DNA of 64,000 nt, taken from Burkholderiales bacterium 70-64 (lineage in GTDB: Bacteria > Pseudomonadota > Gammaproteobacteria > Burkholderiales > Burkholderiaceae_E). Positions 1 to 8,180 of this stretch are shown piece by piece; positions within the stretch are counted from its first letter, which is position 1; each line of letters opens with the position of its first letter. The stretch covers positions 1-64,000 of the forward strand of contig MKUQ01000014.1 in NCBI GenBank assembly GCA_001898645.1, written 5' to 3'. The position numbers and the translations under genes were made by a program. The notes beneath the pieces are model-generated. The model was given only the letters and a program-made list of their open reading frames with translations, had not been told where the DNA came from and searched no databases.

Positions 1-52
1 GTTCACTCTCGACCGCTTCGTCTCGCCTCAGTGTGCCGCGCGGACGGGCGCT

Positions 53-248
53 GCGTTAATCAGATGATCCTTAACGCACTGATGATCAGCGAGATCGAGC
101 GGTTGATCAAGAGCTTCAGCTGTGCAAGCCTGAAGCTGAGTGACCCGATGGCTGGGGAGGTGTCTATGCGTTCATACATGCGTAAGAAGGGTCCCGCAGT
201 TGTTCGAGCTATCGGGACGCGTTGTGGCGCCATCTGAGGTAGACGGTC
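53..248 (+). ncRNA. Gene-free structured leader upstream of dCTP deaminase; candidate AvcI-like RNA
   Basis: No convincing gene is seen in the first 248 bases. Two inverted repeats are visible: GCGTTAA at 53-59 pairs with TTAACGC at 71-77, and AGCTTCAG at 112-119 pairs exactly with CTGAAGCT at 130-137 across a 10-nt loop. In Vibrio the AvcD-type dCTP deaminase is held inactive by a small RNA, AvcI, encoded immediately upstream, so a structured RNA here would fit. The position and structure are seen; the function is inference. The hairpins could instead be chance or part of a 5' leader. Confidence 0.22.
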
Positions 249-1925
249 GTGCCTTCACGCAAAGCACGTACTGTAACCTCGAGGCAATCGGCTGCTTCAG
301 ACGCTGAGCGGGTAGACAATTCCCCGCTTGTTGCCAAGCCGTGCCCTGAGGTGGTCATAGGTTTGGTCGGCCCTGTTGGCATCGACTTGGATCCGATCAT
401 CGATGTGCTCATCCGCCGGCTGGAAGCCGTCGAGTACAGAGCCGTGCCTGTCCGATTGAGCGCACAGATCGAGAAGTTCTTTGGTGTTGACCATTCGGAC
501 CTGCCGGAGGACGAGCGAATCGAGAAGCTGATGGATGCCGGCACAAGGCTTCGTGAGAACAGCGAACGCGGTGAGGCCGTCGCTTTGTTGGCGATCGCGG
601 AAATTCGACGCATTCGACAGCAAGAACTGAGCGGATCAGTCGAAGGCAACGCCTACATCTTGCGGTCGTTGAAGCACCCCGACGAGGTGGAAACCTTGCG
701 GGCGGTTTACGGCAAAGGCTTTTTCCTGATCTCGGCTTATGCTCCTCGCGACGCGCGGGTGTCTGCCATGGCGGAGAAGGTCATGCGATCTCAGCATGGC
801 AACCCAAACCATTCACGTGAGAAAGCCGAAGCCATCGTTGAGCGCGATGAACAGGAAGAGAACAAAGATCTTGGCCAGGACGTAAAGGATGCGTTTCCGC
901 TGGCGGATTTGTTCATCGATGCGCGGGACAAGAAGTCCTTCGAGCCAGAGATTCGGCGTTTCGTCGAACTCGTCTTTGGCAACCTATTTCACACGCCAAC
1001 GAAGGATGAGCATGGCATGTATCACGCTAGGTCAGCAGCTCTTCGATCTGCCGATCTTGGCAGACAGGTGGGTGCGGCGATCACCGCTTCGTCGGGCGAA
1101 CTACTTGCACTGGGTTGCAACGATGTGCCGAAGGCCAGTGGAGACTTGTACTGGTCCGGTGACGATGGAGACGCAAGAGACTTCCAGCGTGGCTTCGACC
1201 CGATCGTTGAGGAGCGCAAGCAGATTCTGAGCGAGTTACTCGCTCGGCTTCAGAAGGCGGGCGTTCTTGCAAAGCCGTATATGGACGCCAAGGCGATCGT
1301 GCCGTTGGTCTCCACCCTCACGACGGGAGATAAGCGCGAGTTCCTAAAGGGAGCGCGCGTAATGAATCTGCTTGAGTTTGGACGATGCGTGCACGCCGAG
1401 ATGGCCGCTATTACGTCTGCGGCGAGGCTTGGTGTTCCAATCAATGGCGCCACGCTGTACACAACAACGTTCCCGTGCCATATGTGCGCTCGGCACATCG
1501 TTTCGAGCGGGATCGCGCGAGTCGTCTATGTCGAGCCGTACCCAAAGAGTCGGGCGCGCCACTTGCACGGTGATGCCATTCAGGTCGACGCGCAGAAGCC
1601 TGTTCCCGGTTTGGTAGTCTTTGAACCGTTCGTCGGCATCGCTCCACGTCAGTACCAGGACATCTTTGATGCTAGAGACAGGCGGAAGGACTCGGCGGGG
1701 AGGATTTTCAACTGGCGGGTCAAGGGCAGGCGCCCGCAACCACGCTTCAGTAGGTTCAGGAACACGTATAGAGAAATCGAGGATGCTATTGTTGCCATCG
1801 AAGTACCACAGCTAGCGCGGAAGCTCGGTGTCGACTTGGATCACGAAGCCGCAGAGAGGAACGATCATGAAGAAGCCCATGACACTCGCCGAACAAGTAA
1901 GAGACGCGCAAAGAGCGGTAAATAG
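249..1925 (+). CDS. Anti-phage dCTP deaminase (AvcD-like)
   Basis: This 558-residue protein has two parts. The N-terminus carries a degenerate P-loop-like motif, GLVGPVG, around residues 38-44. The C-terminal half holds a cytidine/deoxycytidylate deaminase domain with the zinc site HAE (382-384) and PCHMC (Cys410, Cys413), the Glu of HAE being the proton shuttle. This architecture and length match the anti-phage dCTP deaminases (Vibrio AvcD and relatives), which deaminate dCTP/dCMP on infection and drain the nucleotide pool. The start is GTG, preceded by GAGGT about 8 bases upstream. The P-loop lacks the usual GKS/T lysine, as I recall for this family. Its 3' end overlaps the next small ORF. 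Confidence 0.88.
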   Translation: MPSRKARTVTSRQSAASDAERVDNSPLVAKPCPEVVIGLVGPVGIDLDPIIDVLIRRLEAVEYRAVPVRLSAQIEKFFGVDHSDLPEDERIEKLMDAGTRLRENSERGEAVALLAIAEIRRIRQQELSGSVEGNAYILRSLKHPDEVETLRAVYGKGFFLISAYAPRDARVSAMAEKVMRSQHGNPNHSREKAEAIVERDEQEENKDLGQDVKDAFPLADLFIDARDKKSFEPEIRRFVELVFGNLFHTPTKDEHGMYHARSAALRSADLGRQVGAAITASSGELLALGCNDVPKASGDLYWSGDDGDARDFQRGFDPIVEERKQILSELLARLQKAGVLAKPYMDAKAIVPLVSTLTTGDKREFLKGARVMNLLEFGRCVHAEMAAITSAARLGVPINGATLYTTTFPCHMCARHIVSSGIARVVYVEPYPKSRARHLHGDAIQVDAQKPVPGLVVFEPFVGIAPRQYQDIFDARDRRKDSAGRIFNWRVKGRRPQPRFSRFRNTYREIEDAIVAIEVPQLARKLGVDLDHEAAERNDHEEAHDTRRTSKRRAKSGK

Positions 1926-2040
1926 CTGGTCGAGCCAGAAGAGGGAGTCGGTGCGACTGGAAGGTTCTGGGATCCAGCAGAACCGCGGGAAGGACCGTAT
2001 GAGCTACACCGAAGCGTTGCAGCAACGAAAGAAAAGCTGA
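1867..2040 (+). CDS. Small unrecognised protein overlapping the dCTP deaminase end
   Basis: I do not recognise this 57-residue, charged, glutamine- and arginine-rich protein, which begins MKKPMTLAEQVRDAQ. It starts at the ATG at 1867 rather than the upstream start of the ORF track (1828), because a strong ribosome binding site, GAGAGGA, lies six bases before this ATG. It overlaps the last 59 bases of the deaminase gene in another frame, so translation is probably coupled. No membrane segment or signal peptide is visible. It may be an accessory component of the defence gene or an unrelated small protein. Confidence 0.55.
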   Translation: MKKPMTLAEQVRDAQRAVNSWSSQKRESVRLEGSGIQQNRGKDRMSYTEALQQRKKS

Positions 2041-2278
2041 GACCGATCGATCTGGCGACAGGGGTAATGATGGCCCCTTGTACGATGCACGCCCGCACCC
2101 TGCCGTGAGAGCGTGTCGTGTTTCATGGCGATTGATGTTATTTTGCAGCAACCTCGTCATCATCTGCCAGGGTCAACGACGAGGAAAGTGAGAAAGCGCT
2201 ACTGCGACAAGGGCCGTTATCCTCCTTTCGGTATCACCTGACACGAGTCACTTCACGTGTGGGGCACGGGCCGCCTCA

Positions 2279-2710
2279 TCAGGGCTCCGCCCCGCCTTCG
2301 GGATCGGTCACGAAGCCGATGCGCGACAGCCCCTGGCGCGCCAGCGCCGAGAGCACCCGCGCCATGTCCCCGTAGGGCACCGTGCGGTCGCCCTTCAGGT
2401 GGATCTCGGGCTGGGGCGTCTGGCCGGCGGAGTGTGCGGCGCGCTGCTCCAGCTCGGCGTACGAGACCGCCTCGCCGTTCCAGTGGATGCTTCCGTCGTG
2501 CTGCACGGCGACCTCGACGCGCTCGGCGCGGTCCACGTTGGGTCGGCTGCTCGCCCGCGGCAGATCGAGCTTCACCGCGTGGGTGAGCAGGGGCGCGGTG
2601 ACGATGAACACCACCAGCAGCACCAGCATCACGTCGACCAGCGGGATGACGTTGATGTCGGACATCGGCCGCCCGCCGCGGCCCCCGGCGTGCATTCCGT
2701 GCCCCATCAC
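2279..2710 (-). CDS. exbD: Biopolymer transport protein ExbD/TolR family
   Basis: This 143-residue protein is the proton-channel partner of ExbB in the inner-membrane motor that powers TonB. After a glycine-rich N-terminus it shows MSDINVIPLVDVMLVLLVVFIVTAPLL, the single ExbD membrane helix with the essential aspartate (PLVDVML), then a periplasmic domain. Its ATG overlaps the exbB stop (ATGA), so it is the last gene of tonB-exbB-exbD. It closes the 9325-2279 operon, which points to a motor dedicated to the uptake locus. No clear terminator was found downstream. Confidence 0.93.
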   Translation of the reverse strand: MMGHGMHAGGRGGRPMSDINVIPLVDVMLVLLVVFIVTAPLLTHAVKLDLPRASSRPNVDRAERVEVAVQHDGSIHWNGEAVSYAELEQRAAHSAGQTPQPEIHLKGDRTVPYGDMARVLSALARQGLSRIGFVTDPEGGAEP

Positions 2711-3456
2711 GCGGCTTCCGTCACGCGCAGCGCGTGCACGCGCTCGCCGCGCGCTGCAGGGGTGCTGCCGCGCACCAGCGGCGCGCCGGTCTCGGCGAGG
2801 ACGGACAGCTCCTGGACGAAGGCATCGAGGCGGCCGAGCACCTGCCGGTTGCGCCGCGCCAGGGCGTTGTAGCCGAGCACCGCCGGGATCGCCACCGCCA
2901 GGCCGATCGCGGTCATGATCAGCGCCTCGCCGACCGGACCGGCGACCTTGTCGAGCGTGCCCTGGCCCGACAGGCCGATCGCGATCAGCGCGTGGTAGAT
3001 GCCCCAGACGGTGCCGAACAGCCCCACGAAGGGCGCCGTCGAGCCGATCGAGGCCAGGATCGTGAGCCCGCGCTCGAGGCGTTCCTCTTCCTCGTCGATG
3101 CCCTGGCGCAGGGCGCGGGCGAGGAACTCGGGCAGGTTGCCGCCGGTGTCGGGGTAATCGGAGCTGCGCGCCGCGTAGTGACGGGTCGAGTCGATCGCGA
3201 GGCCGGCGAGCCGGGCGCAGGGATCGTCCGCCGGGCTGGCCGCCAGCGCCTCGGAGGCCTCGGCAAGCGAGCGGGCACGCCGGAAGCGGGCCAGGAAGGC
3301 GCGGCTGCGTCGTTTCGCCAGCCAGTGGCCGACCAGCCGGTCGAGGAGGATCCCCCAGGTGGCGACCGATGCGACGAGCATCGCGGCGAGGATGAAGCGC
3401 GCGACGGAGTCGGCCTGCGACAGGTAATGGGTGAAGCCGAGCGCGGATTCGTTCAT
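2707..3456 (-). CDS. exbB: Biopolymer transport protein ExbB (MotA/TolQ/ExbB proton channel)
   Basis: This 249-residue inner-membrane protein forms the pentameric channel around ExbD. One helix lies near the N-terminus (FILAAMLVASVATWGILL). A cytoplasmic stretch ends at EEERLERGLTILASIGSTAPFVGLFGTVWGIYHAL, the signature second-helix region, and a third helix is EALIMTAIGLAVAIPAV. The start is the ATG at 3456, inside a much longer ORF whose upstream part is the antisense or overlap shadow of tonB. Eight bases separate it from tonB, and its stop overlaps exbD by ATGA. Confidence 0.93.
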   Translation of the reverse strand: MNESALGFTHYLSQADSVARFILAAMLVASVATWGILLDRLVGHWLAKRRSRAFLARFRRARSLAEASEALAASPADDPCARLAGLAIDSTRHYAARSSDYPDTGGNLPEFLARALRQGIDEEEERLERGLTILASIGSTAPFVGLFGTVWGIYHALIAIGLSGQGTLDKVAGPVGEALIMTAIGLAVAIPAVLGYNALARRNRQVLGRLDAFVQELSVLAETGAPLVRGSTPAARGERVHALRVTEAA

Positions 3457-3464
3457 GGAAGGGC

Positions 3465-4214
3465 TCACATCACGAAGGAAATGGGAATGAGGACCCAGGC
3501 CGCGGTGCGTTCCTCGCCGCGCCGCGCCGGGACGAAGCGCCATCCGGCCACCGCCGTCTGCGCCGCCTGGTCGAGGCGCTCGAAGCCGGAGGAGGTCCTG
3601 ACCTCGATCCGTTCGGCGCGCCCGTCCGCGGACACGCGCACGCGCAGCACCACTCGCCCTCGTTCGCCGAGGCGGCGCGAGATCGGTGGGTATTTGGGCG
3701 ACGGGTTGTCGAGGTAGTCGGCGTTGTAGATCGGCGGAGTCAGCGGCGCCGGAGGCGCCGGCGCGGGTGCTGCCGCTGCCGGCGCGGCGGCCACGGGCTC
3801 GACGGGTCCCTGCTGCACCGGGGCGGCCGGCGGCACCTCGACGACGAAGGGCGCAGGTGCCGCCTCCTCGCGCGGGGCCGCGGTCAGCAGAGGAGGCGGC
3901 TGCGGAGCGGGGCGGGGCCTGGGCGCCTGCACCGGCTTGCGGCGCGGCGGCTCGGGCGGCTTCTCCGGCGGCGCCACCGGCAGGGCCCGGGGCAGGATCA
4001 GGCTGGCCTGCACGACCTCGTTCAGCACGCTGCGCGCCTGCGGTGACACCTGCAGCACCAGCGCGATCACGGCCCCGTGCGCGAGCAGCACGCCCAGCCA
4101 TTGCACCGACCGCCGCGTCCAGCCCGGCGCGCCGGCCCACGCGACGCGCGAGGCGGGCGCGGCGTGGGTCGGCGTGCTGCCGAGCAGGAACTCTTCGTTC
4201 GGGTACGTCAGCAT
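3465..4214 (-). CDS. tonB: Energy transducer TonB
   Basis: This 249-residue protein links the ExbBD motor to outer-membrane receptors. It has a short cytoplasmic N-terminus and one membrane helix (WLGVLLAHGAVIALVLQV, about residues 39-56). A proline- and alanine-rich periplasmic spacer rich in PPEPPRRKP-type runs follows. The C-terminal TonB domain contains YPPISRRLGERGRVVLRVRVSADG and ends FVPARR...ISFVM. The start at 4214 is the ATG giving MLTYPNEEF. It sits between the methyltransferase gene (44-base gap) and exbB. The location suggests it serves the receptors of this locus in particular. Confidence 0.92.
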   Translation of the reverse strand: MLTYPNEEFLLGSTPTHAAPASRVAWAGAPGWTRRSVQWLGVLLAHGAVIALVLQVSPQARSVLNEVVQASLILPRALPVAPPEKPPEPPRRKPVQAPRPRPAPQPPPLLTAAPREEAAPAPFVVEVPPAAPVQQGPVEPVAAAPAAAAPAPAPPAPLTPPIYNADYLDNPSPKYPPISRRLGERGRVVLRVRVSADGRAERIEVRTSSGFERLDQAAQTAVAGWRFVPARRGEERTAAWVLIPISFVM

Positions 4215-4258
4215 GTCGCAGGGATGCGCGTTTCGCGCCGCGCAGGCATGCCGGCCCG

Positions 4259-5296
4259 TTAGCGCGCGCCCGGCCGCCGCGCGAAATGCAGCTTGGTGTT
4301 GCCGTAGTTGCCCGCGAGGTCGGCACGCTCGGCATCGACCAGCCCGATGCCCTCCAGCCGCTGGCAGAACTGCTCGACGTGGCACAGGGGATGGCTGTCG
4401 GTGAGCACGGCCTTGTCCAGGTCGCGCAGGCCGCCCGGCGCCGTCTCGCAGTCCTCGAGGCAGAACCAGTGCGCGCAGGACAGCTCGCCGCCGGGCGCCA
4501 GGCAGCCGGCCGCTGCGCGCAGCGCGTCGGTGGTGACCTTGCGCACCGGGTACAGCGCGTGGAACAGCACGACGTGATCGAATGCTTCGCCGGCCGGCGC
4601 ATCGAGCGGCGTGCCGGTCGCGATGCGGCAGCGCGACGACACGCCGCAGGCGGCGATCGCCTCCTCGGCCTGCCGCTGCGCCTCGGGCGCGACGACGACC
4701 GTGGCGCGCAGGCCCGGATGGCGCTGGCACAGCGCGGCGGCGAGCAGGCCGCCGCTGCCGTCGAAGCACAGCAGCGTGCGCGCCGCGGCGGGATCGCCGC
4801 TCCACGCGCTTCGCGTCGCCAGGTGCGCGGCGAGGCCGCGCGCCTCGTCGAGGAAGGGATGCGTCGCGAGCGGCTGCGGCATCGTGCTCGCCGCCGGTTT
4901 CCACGTTTCGGACAGGAACAGCTGCAGGTCGGACCAGCCGCACTCCGGCAGCGTGAGCCCGTGCATCACCCGGGCCTGGCACCACGGGCTGCTCGCGCAC
5001 AGCACGGCGTCCATGCCCGGCGCCAGGGTATAGGCGAGGCCCTGGCGCGCGAGCAGCCCGAGGTCCTCCAGCGTCTGCAGGAAGGCGCCCAGGTGCGCGC
5101 CGCGCAGGTCCAGCGCGGCGGAGATGTCCGCCTTCGGCGCCGGCCCGTTGCGCTGCAGCCAGTCGAACAGGCCCGCGCCGTAGGCCGCGCGCAGCGCCTG
5201 GAACGCCTTGAATCCGTCCCCGATGCGGCGCACGGCGGCGACCGCCGGCGGAGCTTCGAGCGCGTCGAGGTCGGTCTTGCGAAACACCATGTCCAT
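4259..5296 (-). CDS. O-methyltransferase-like protein (dimerisation-domain class I SAM family)
   Basis: This 345-residue protein resembles small-molecule O-methyltransferases of the acetylserotonin/hydroxyneurosporene type. A winged-helix dimerisation domain (about 25-100, GLFDWLQRNGP... and LEDLGLLARQG) is followed by a class I SAM fold. The nucleotide loop, expected as VDxGGGxG, reads LLCFDGSGGLL, and APGGELSCAHW occupies the post-motif strand. Conserved parts are recognisable, but the degenerate glycine loop leaves catalytic activity open. It lies between a binding-protein gene and tonB, so it probably acts on, or senses, the molecule imported by this locus rather than in general metabolism. 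Confidence 0.7.
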   Translation of the reverse strand: MDMVFRKTDLDALEAPPAVAAVRRIGDGFKAFQALRAAYGAGLFDWLQRNGPAPKADISAALDLRGAHLGAFLQTLEDLGLLARQGLAYTLAPGMDAVLCASSPWCQARVMHGLTLPECGWSDLQLFLSETWKPAASTMPQPLATHPFLDEARGLAAHLATRSAWSGDPAAARTLLCFDGSGGLLAAALCQRHPGLRATVVVAPEAQRQAEEAIAACGVSSRCRIATGTPLDAPAGEAFDHVVLFHALYPVRKVTTDALRAAAGCLAPGGELSCAHWFCLEDCETAPGGLRDLDKAVLTDSHPLCHVEQFCQRLEGIGLVDAERADLAGNYGNTKLHFARRPGAR

Positions 5297-5332
5297 CTCG
5301 GTTCTCCTTTGCGCGATCGATGCGCGATGGGT

Positions 5333-6364
5333 TCAGCGGGCCTTGGCCGCGGCGCGCGGGCCGCCGGCCAGGATTTCGTCGACCTGCGCCGCCGACAGGT
5401 CGACTCCGAACAGGTCGCGATAGAAGCGCTGTGTCTCGGCGTTCACGTCGACGTCGGCGAACAGCGCGGGATGGAACTGCCGGGCCGCCCACAGCACGGT
5501 GAGGGGCTGCTCCGAGGTGCGGTTGCCCCAGGTGTGCGCGCCGCACGGCGCCACCAGCACGCGGCCGGTGCGTACTGCGTCGAGGCCGGCGAAGCGCCGA
5601 TCGCGCATCACCCTGTCGGCGTCCTCGCGGCTGGAGACGATCAGCACCTGCGGGTCCCAGGCGAGCAGCTGCTCCATGGTGAAGCTGCGCGATTCGATCT
5701 GGCGGCCGTCGTCGGTGACGCTGGCGCCGCCGGCGGCGCGGATCCACCATTCGGCCACCAGGTGCGGCTGGGTCAGCGTGCCCGGGCTGAAGTACAGCAC
5801 GCGCGGCCGCGGCGGGGCTGCGCTGCGCAGCCGCTCGTCGACCCGAGCGAGGATCTCGTCGAAGCGTGCGACGTAGCGCTGCGCGGCCTGCGGCCGGCCG
5901 AACAGCTCTCCGAGCAGCTGCACCACCTTCTTCACGTCCTCGGGCTGGCGCCAGGCCAGGAAGAGCGCGGGCAGGCCGGCGCGGCGCAGGCTGTCGGCGC
6001 TGGCTCGGTCCATGGTCAGCACCACGTCGGGTGCGGCCTGCAGCAATGCCTCGAGGCGCGGCGTGCGGTCGGCGTTCTGCATCGAGGGCAGCTCGGCGGT
6101 GTGCGGGGCGAACACCGACTGGTAGCCCCAGCGCGATCTCCGCGCGAACTCCGGCAGGCCGTTGACGATGCGCGTGCGCTCGCCGATCGCGAACACCAGG
6201 CTGTTGATCACCGGGACCGCGCCGACGGTGGCCACGCGCTCGATGCGTTCGGGCACCGTCACCGCGTCGCCCGCCATGTCGTGCAGCACGCGGGCCGGCG
6301 CGGCCTGCGCCGGCGCGAACGACAGCAGCAGCACCAGGGCCGGCAGGACGAGGCGGGAAATCAT
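5333..6364 (-). CDS. ABC transporter periplasmic binding protein (BtuF/FepB fold), copy 1
   Basis: This 343-residue protein has a signal peptide (LVLPALVLLLSFAPAQA) and a TroA/BtuF-type class III binding-protein body. That family binds metal chelates, cobalamin or, for MolA of Haemophilus, molybdate. DMAGDAVTVPERIERVATVG opens the mature domain and FAIGERTRIVNGLPEF carries an NGLP motif shared by all four binding proteins of the locus. The ATG at 6364 is preceded by GAGAGGGAC, a good ribosome binding site. It follows the ATPase gene, completing a permease-ATPase-binding protein set. The ligand is not evident from sequence alone. Confidence 0.85.
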   Translation of the reverse strand: MISRLVLPALVLLLSFAPAQAAPARVLHDMAGDAVTVPERIERVATVGAVPVINSLVFAIGERTRIVNGLPEFARRSRWGYQSVFAPHTAELPSMQNADRTPRLEALLQAAPDVVLTMDRASADSLRRAGLPALFLAWRQPEDVKKVVQLLGELFGRPQAAQRYVARFDEILARVDERLRSAAPPRPRVLYFSPGTLTQPHLVAEWWIRAAGGASVTDDGRQIESRSFTMEQLLAWDPQVLIVSSREDADRVMRDRRFAGLDAVRTGRVLVAPCGAHTWGNRTSEQPLTVLWAARQFHPALFADVDVNAETQRFYRDLFGVDLSAAQVDEILAGGPRAAAKAR

Positions 6365-6381
6365 GCGGCCGTCCCTCTCGT

Positions 6382-7146
6382 TCACAGGCGGGGCACGCAG
6401 GCCACCGGCGCGCCGCCGTGGCTGACCACGTCGACCGGCGTGCCGTACAGGCGGGCGAGCGTGTCGGGCTGCAGCACCTCGCGGGCATGGCCGGCCGCCG
6501 CGATGCGTCCGCCGGCGATCGCGGCCACGCGCGCGTCCAGGAGCAGCGCGTGCTCGGGCTGGTGGGTGGTGACGAGCACGCTCATGCCGGCCACGGCGAG
6601 GTCGCGGATGGTGCGCAGCACCCGCACCTGGTTGCCCAGGTCGAGGCTGGCGGTGGGCTCGTCCATCAGGAACAGGCGGGGTGCCTGCGCCAGGGCGCGC
6701 GCGATCAGCGCCAGCTGGCGTTCGCCGCCGCTCACCCGGTTGAACGGCCGCGCCGCCAGGTGCGCGATGCCGACCCGCTCGAGCGCCTGGCGCGCCAGCT
6801 GCTCGTCGGAGCGGCCGGGCAGCGCCAGCGGCGCCAGATGGGGCGTGCGTCCCATGAGCACGATGTCGAGCAGCTGCAGCCCGCTGTCGCCGGCGGCCTG
6901 CGGCACGTAGGCCACCTTGCGCGCCAGCCGGCGCGAGGCGACGTGCGGCTCGCCGTCGATGCGCACCTGCCCCCGGTCGGCGTGCAGCGCGCCGATCAGG
7001 CAGCGCAGCAGCGTGGTCTTGCCGCTGCCGTTGGGCCCGAGCAGGCACAGGACCTCGCCCGGCGCGAGCGTGAGGTCGATGCCGTCGAGCACCGGCGGGC
7101 CGCCGGCCGCGCGGCGATAGACCAGGTTGGCCACGCTCAGGACCAT
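6382..7146 (-). CDS. ABC transporter ATP-binding protein (FecE/BtuD/MolC type), copy 1
   Basis: This 254-residue ATPase has Walker A GPNGSGKT (about 38-45), a VSGGERQLALIARAL signature, Walker B RLFLMDEPT and the switch histidine in THQPEHA. It powers import through the FecCD permease encoded just upstream. The ATG at 7146 overlaps the permease stop by 10 bases. The fold class is that of iron-siderophore, B12 and MolBC molybdate importers; the operator found upstream of the operon favours a molybdenum-related role. Confidence 0.92.
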   Translation of the reverse strand: MVLSVANLVYRRAAGGPPVLDGIDLTLAPGEVLCLLGPNGSGKTTLLRCLIGALHADRGQVRIDGEPHVASRRLARKVAYVPQAAGDSGLQLLDIVLMGRTPHLAPLALPGRSDEQLARQALERVGIAHLAARPFNRVSGGERQLALIARALAQAPRLFLMDEPTASLDLGNQVRVLRTIRDLAVAGMSVLVTTHQPEHALLLDARVAAIAGGRIAAAGHAREVLQPDTLARLYGTPVDVVSHGGAPVACVPRL

Positions 7147-8180
7147 TGCCGCCTCGCCCGCATCAGCACGGCGGCGAACACCGGGGCGCCGAGCACCGCG
7201 GTGACGATGCCCAGCGGCAGCTCCGCGGCGAACGCGCTGCGGCACAGGTCGTCCACCAGCAGCAGGTATCCGGCGCCGAGCAGGACCGAGGCCGGCAGCA
7301 GCGTGGTATAGGCCGGGCCGACGAGCAGGCGCGCCAGGTGCGGAACCAGCAGGCCGACCCAGCCGACGATGCCGGAGATGCTGACCGCCGCGGCGGTGGC
7401 CAGCGTCGCGGCGGCGATCAGCACGAAGCGCAGCGCGCGGACCGGCACGCCCAGCGTGCGCGCCTCGTCGTCGCCGGCTTCCAGCACCTGGGTCGGCCAG
7501 CGCAGCAGCCACAGGGCAGCGATGCCGACCAGCGCGAACGGGGCGGCCCACGCGAGGTCGGCCGCGACCACGCGCCCGAGGCTGCCGAGCAGCCAGAAGA
7601 CGATGGTGGGCAGGGTATCGAGCGGATCGGCGATGTACTTGAGGGCCGACGTGAGCGCCTGGAACAGCGCCGAGACCACCAGCCCGGCGAGCACCAGCAC
7701 CAGCATCGAGCCCTGGCCCAGGCGGCCCGCGATGAACATCACCGCGGCCACGGCGCCGATGCCGCCCGCGAAGGCCGAGCCCTGGATGGCCAGCGAGCCT
7801 GCGTGCAGCAGCATGGCCAGCGCGGCGCCGAAGCCGGCCCCGGACGAGACGCCGAGGATCGCCGGCGAGGCGAGCGGATTGCGGAACAGCGTCTGGTAGG
7901 CCGCACCCGCGGCGGCCAGGCTGGCGCCCACCAGCATGGCGGCCAGCACGCGCGGCAGGCGCACCGCCAGCACCACGTTCTCCACCACCGGGGGCTGGGC
8001 CGACGGGGCGCCGGTCAGGGCCGACCACAGCACGTCCACGACCATGGCGGGCGACAGCGGATAGTGGCCAAGGCCCATCGAGACGACGGCGATGACCAGC
8101 GTGCAGGCGAGGAGCAGCACGAGGGGACCGTAGGCGCGGCGGCGCAGCGGCTGGATCGCTTCGGCCAGTGCCGTGTTCAT
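7137..8180 (-). CDS. FecCD-family ABC transporter permease, copy 1
   Basis: This 347-residue polytopic protein has about ten hydrophobic segments. Family hallmarks are RLPRVLAAMLVGASLAAAGAAYQTLFRNPLASPAILGVSSGAGFGA near the N-terminus and SGIVGWVGLLVPHLARLLVG in the C-terminal half. It forms the membrane channel for metal chelates, cobalamin or molybdate. The start at 8180 overlaps the end of the radical SAM gene by four bases (ATGA), tying import and the enzyme into one operon. Confidence 0.92.
   Translation of the reverse strand: MNTALAEAIQPLRRRAYGPLVLLLACTLVIAVVSMGLGHYPLSPAMVVDVLWSALTGAPSAQPPVVENVVLAVRLPRVLAAMLVGASLAAAGAAYQTLFRNPLASPAILGVSSGAGFGAALAMLLHAGSLAIQGSAFAGGIGAVAAVMFIAGRLGQGSMLVLVLAGLVVSALFQALTSALKYIADPLDTLPTIVFWLLGSLGRVVAADLAWAAPFALVGIAALWLLRWPTQVLEAGDDEARTLGVPVRALRFVLIAAATLATAAAVSISGIVGWVGLLVPHLARLLVGPAYTTLLPASVLLGAGYLLLVDDLCRSAFAAELPLGIVTAVLGAPVFAAVLMRARRQWS

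Noticed and set aside
31-237. 68-residue ORF upstream of the dCTP deaminase
   Set aside because: No good ribosome binding site or recognisable family, and it spans the hairpins; noncoding is more likely.
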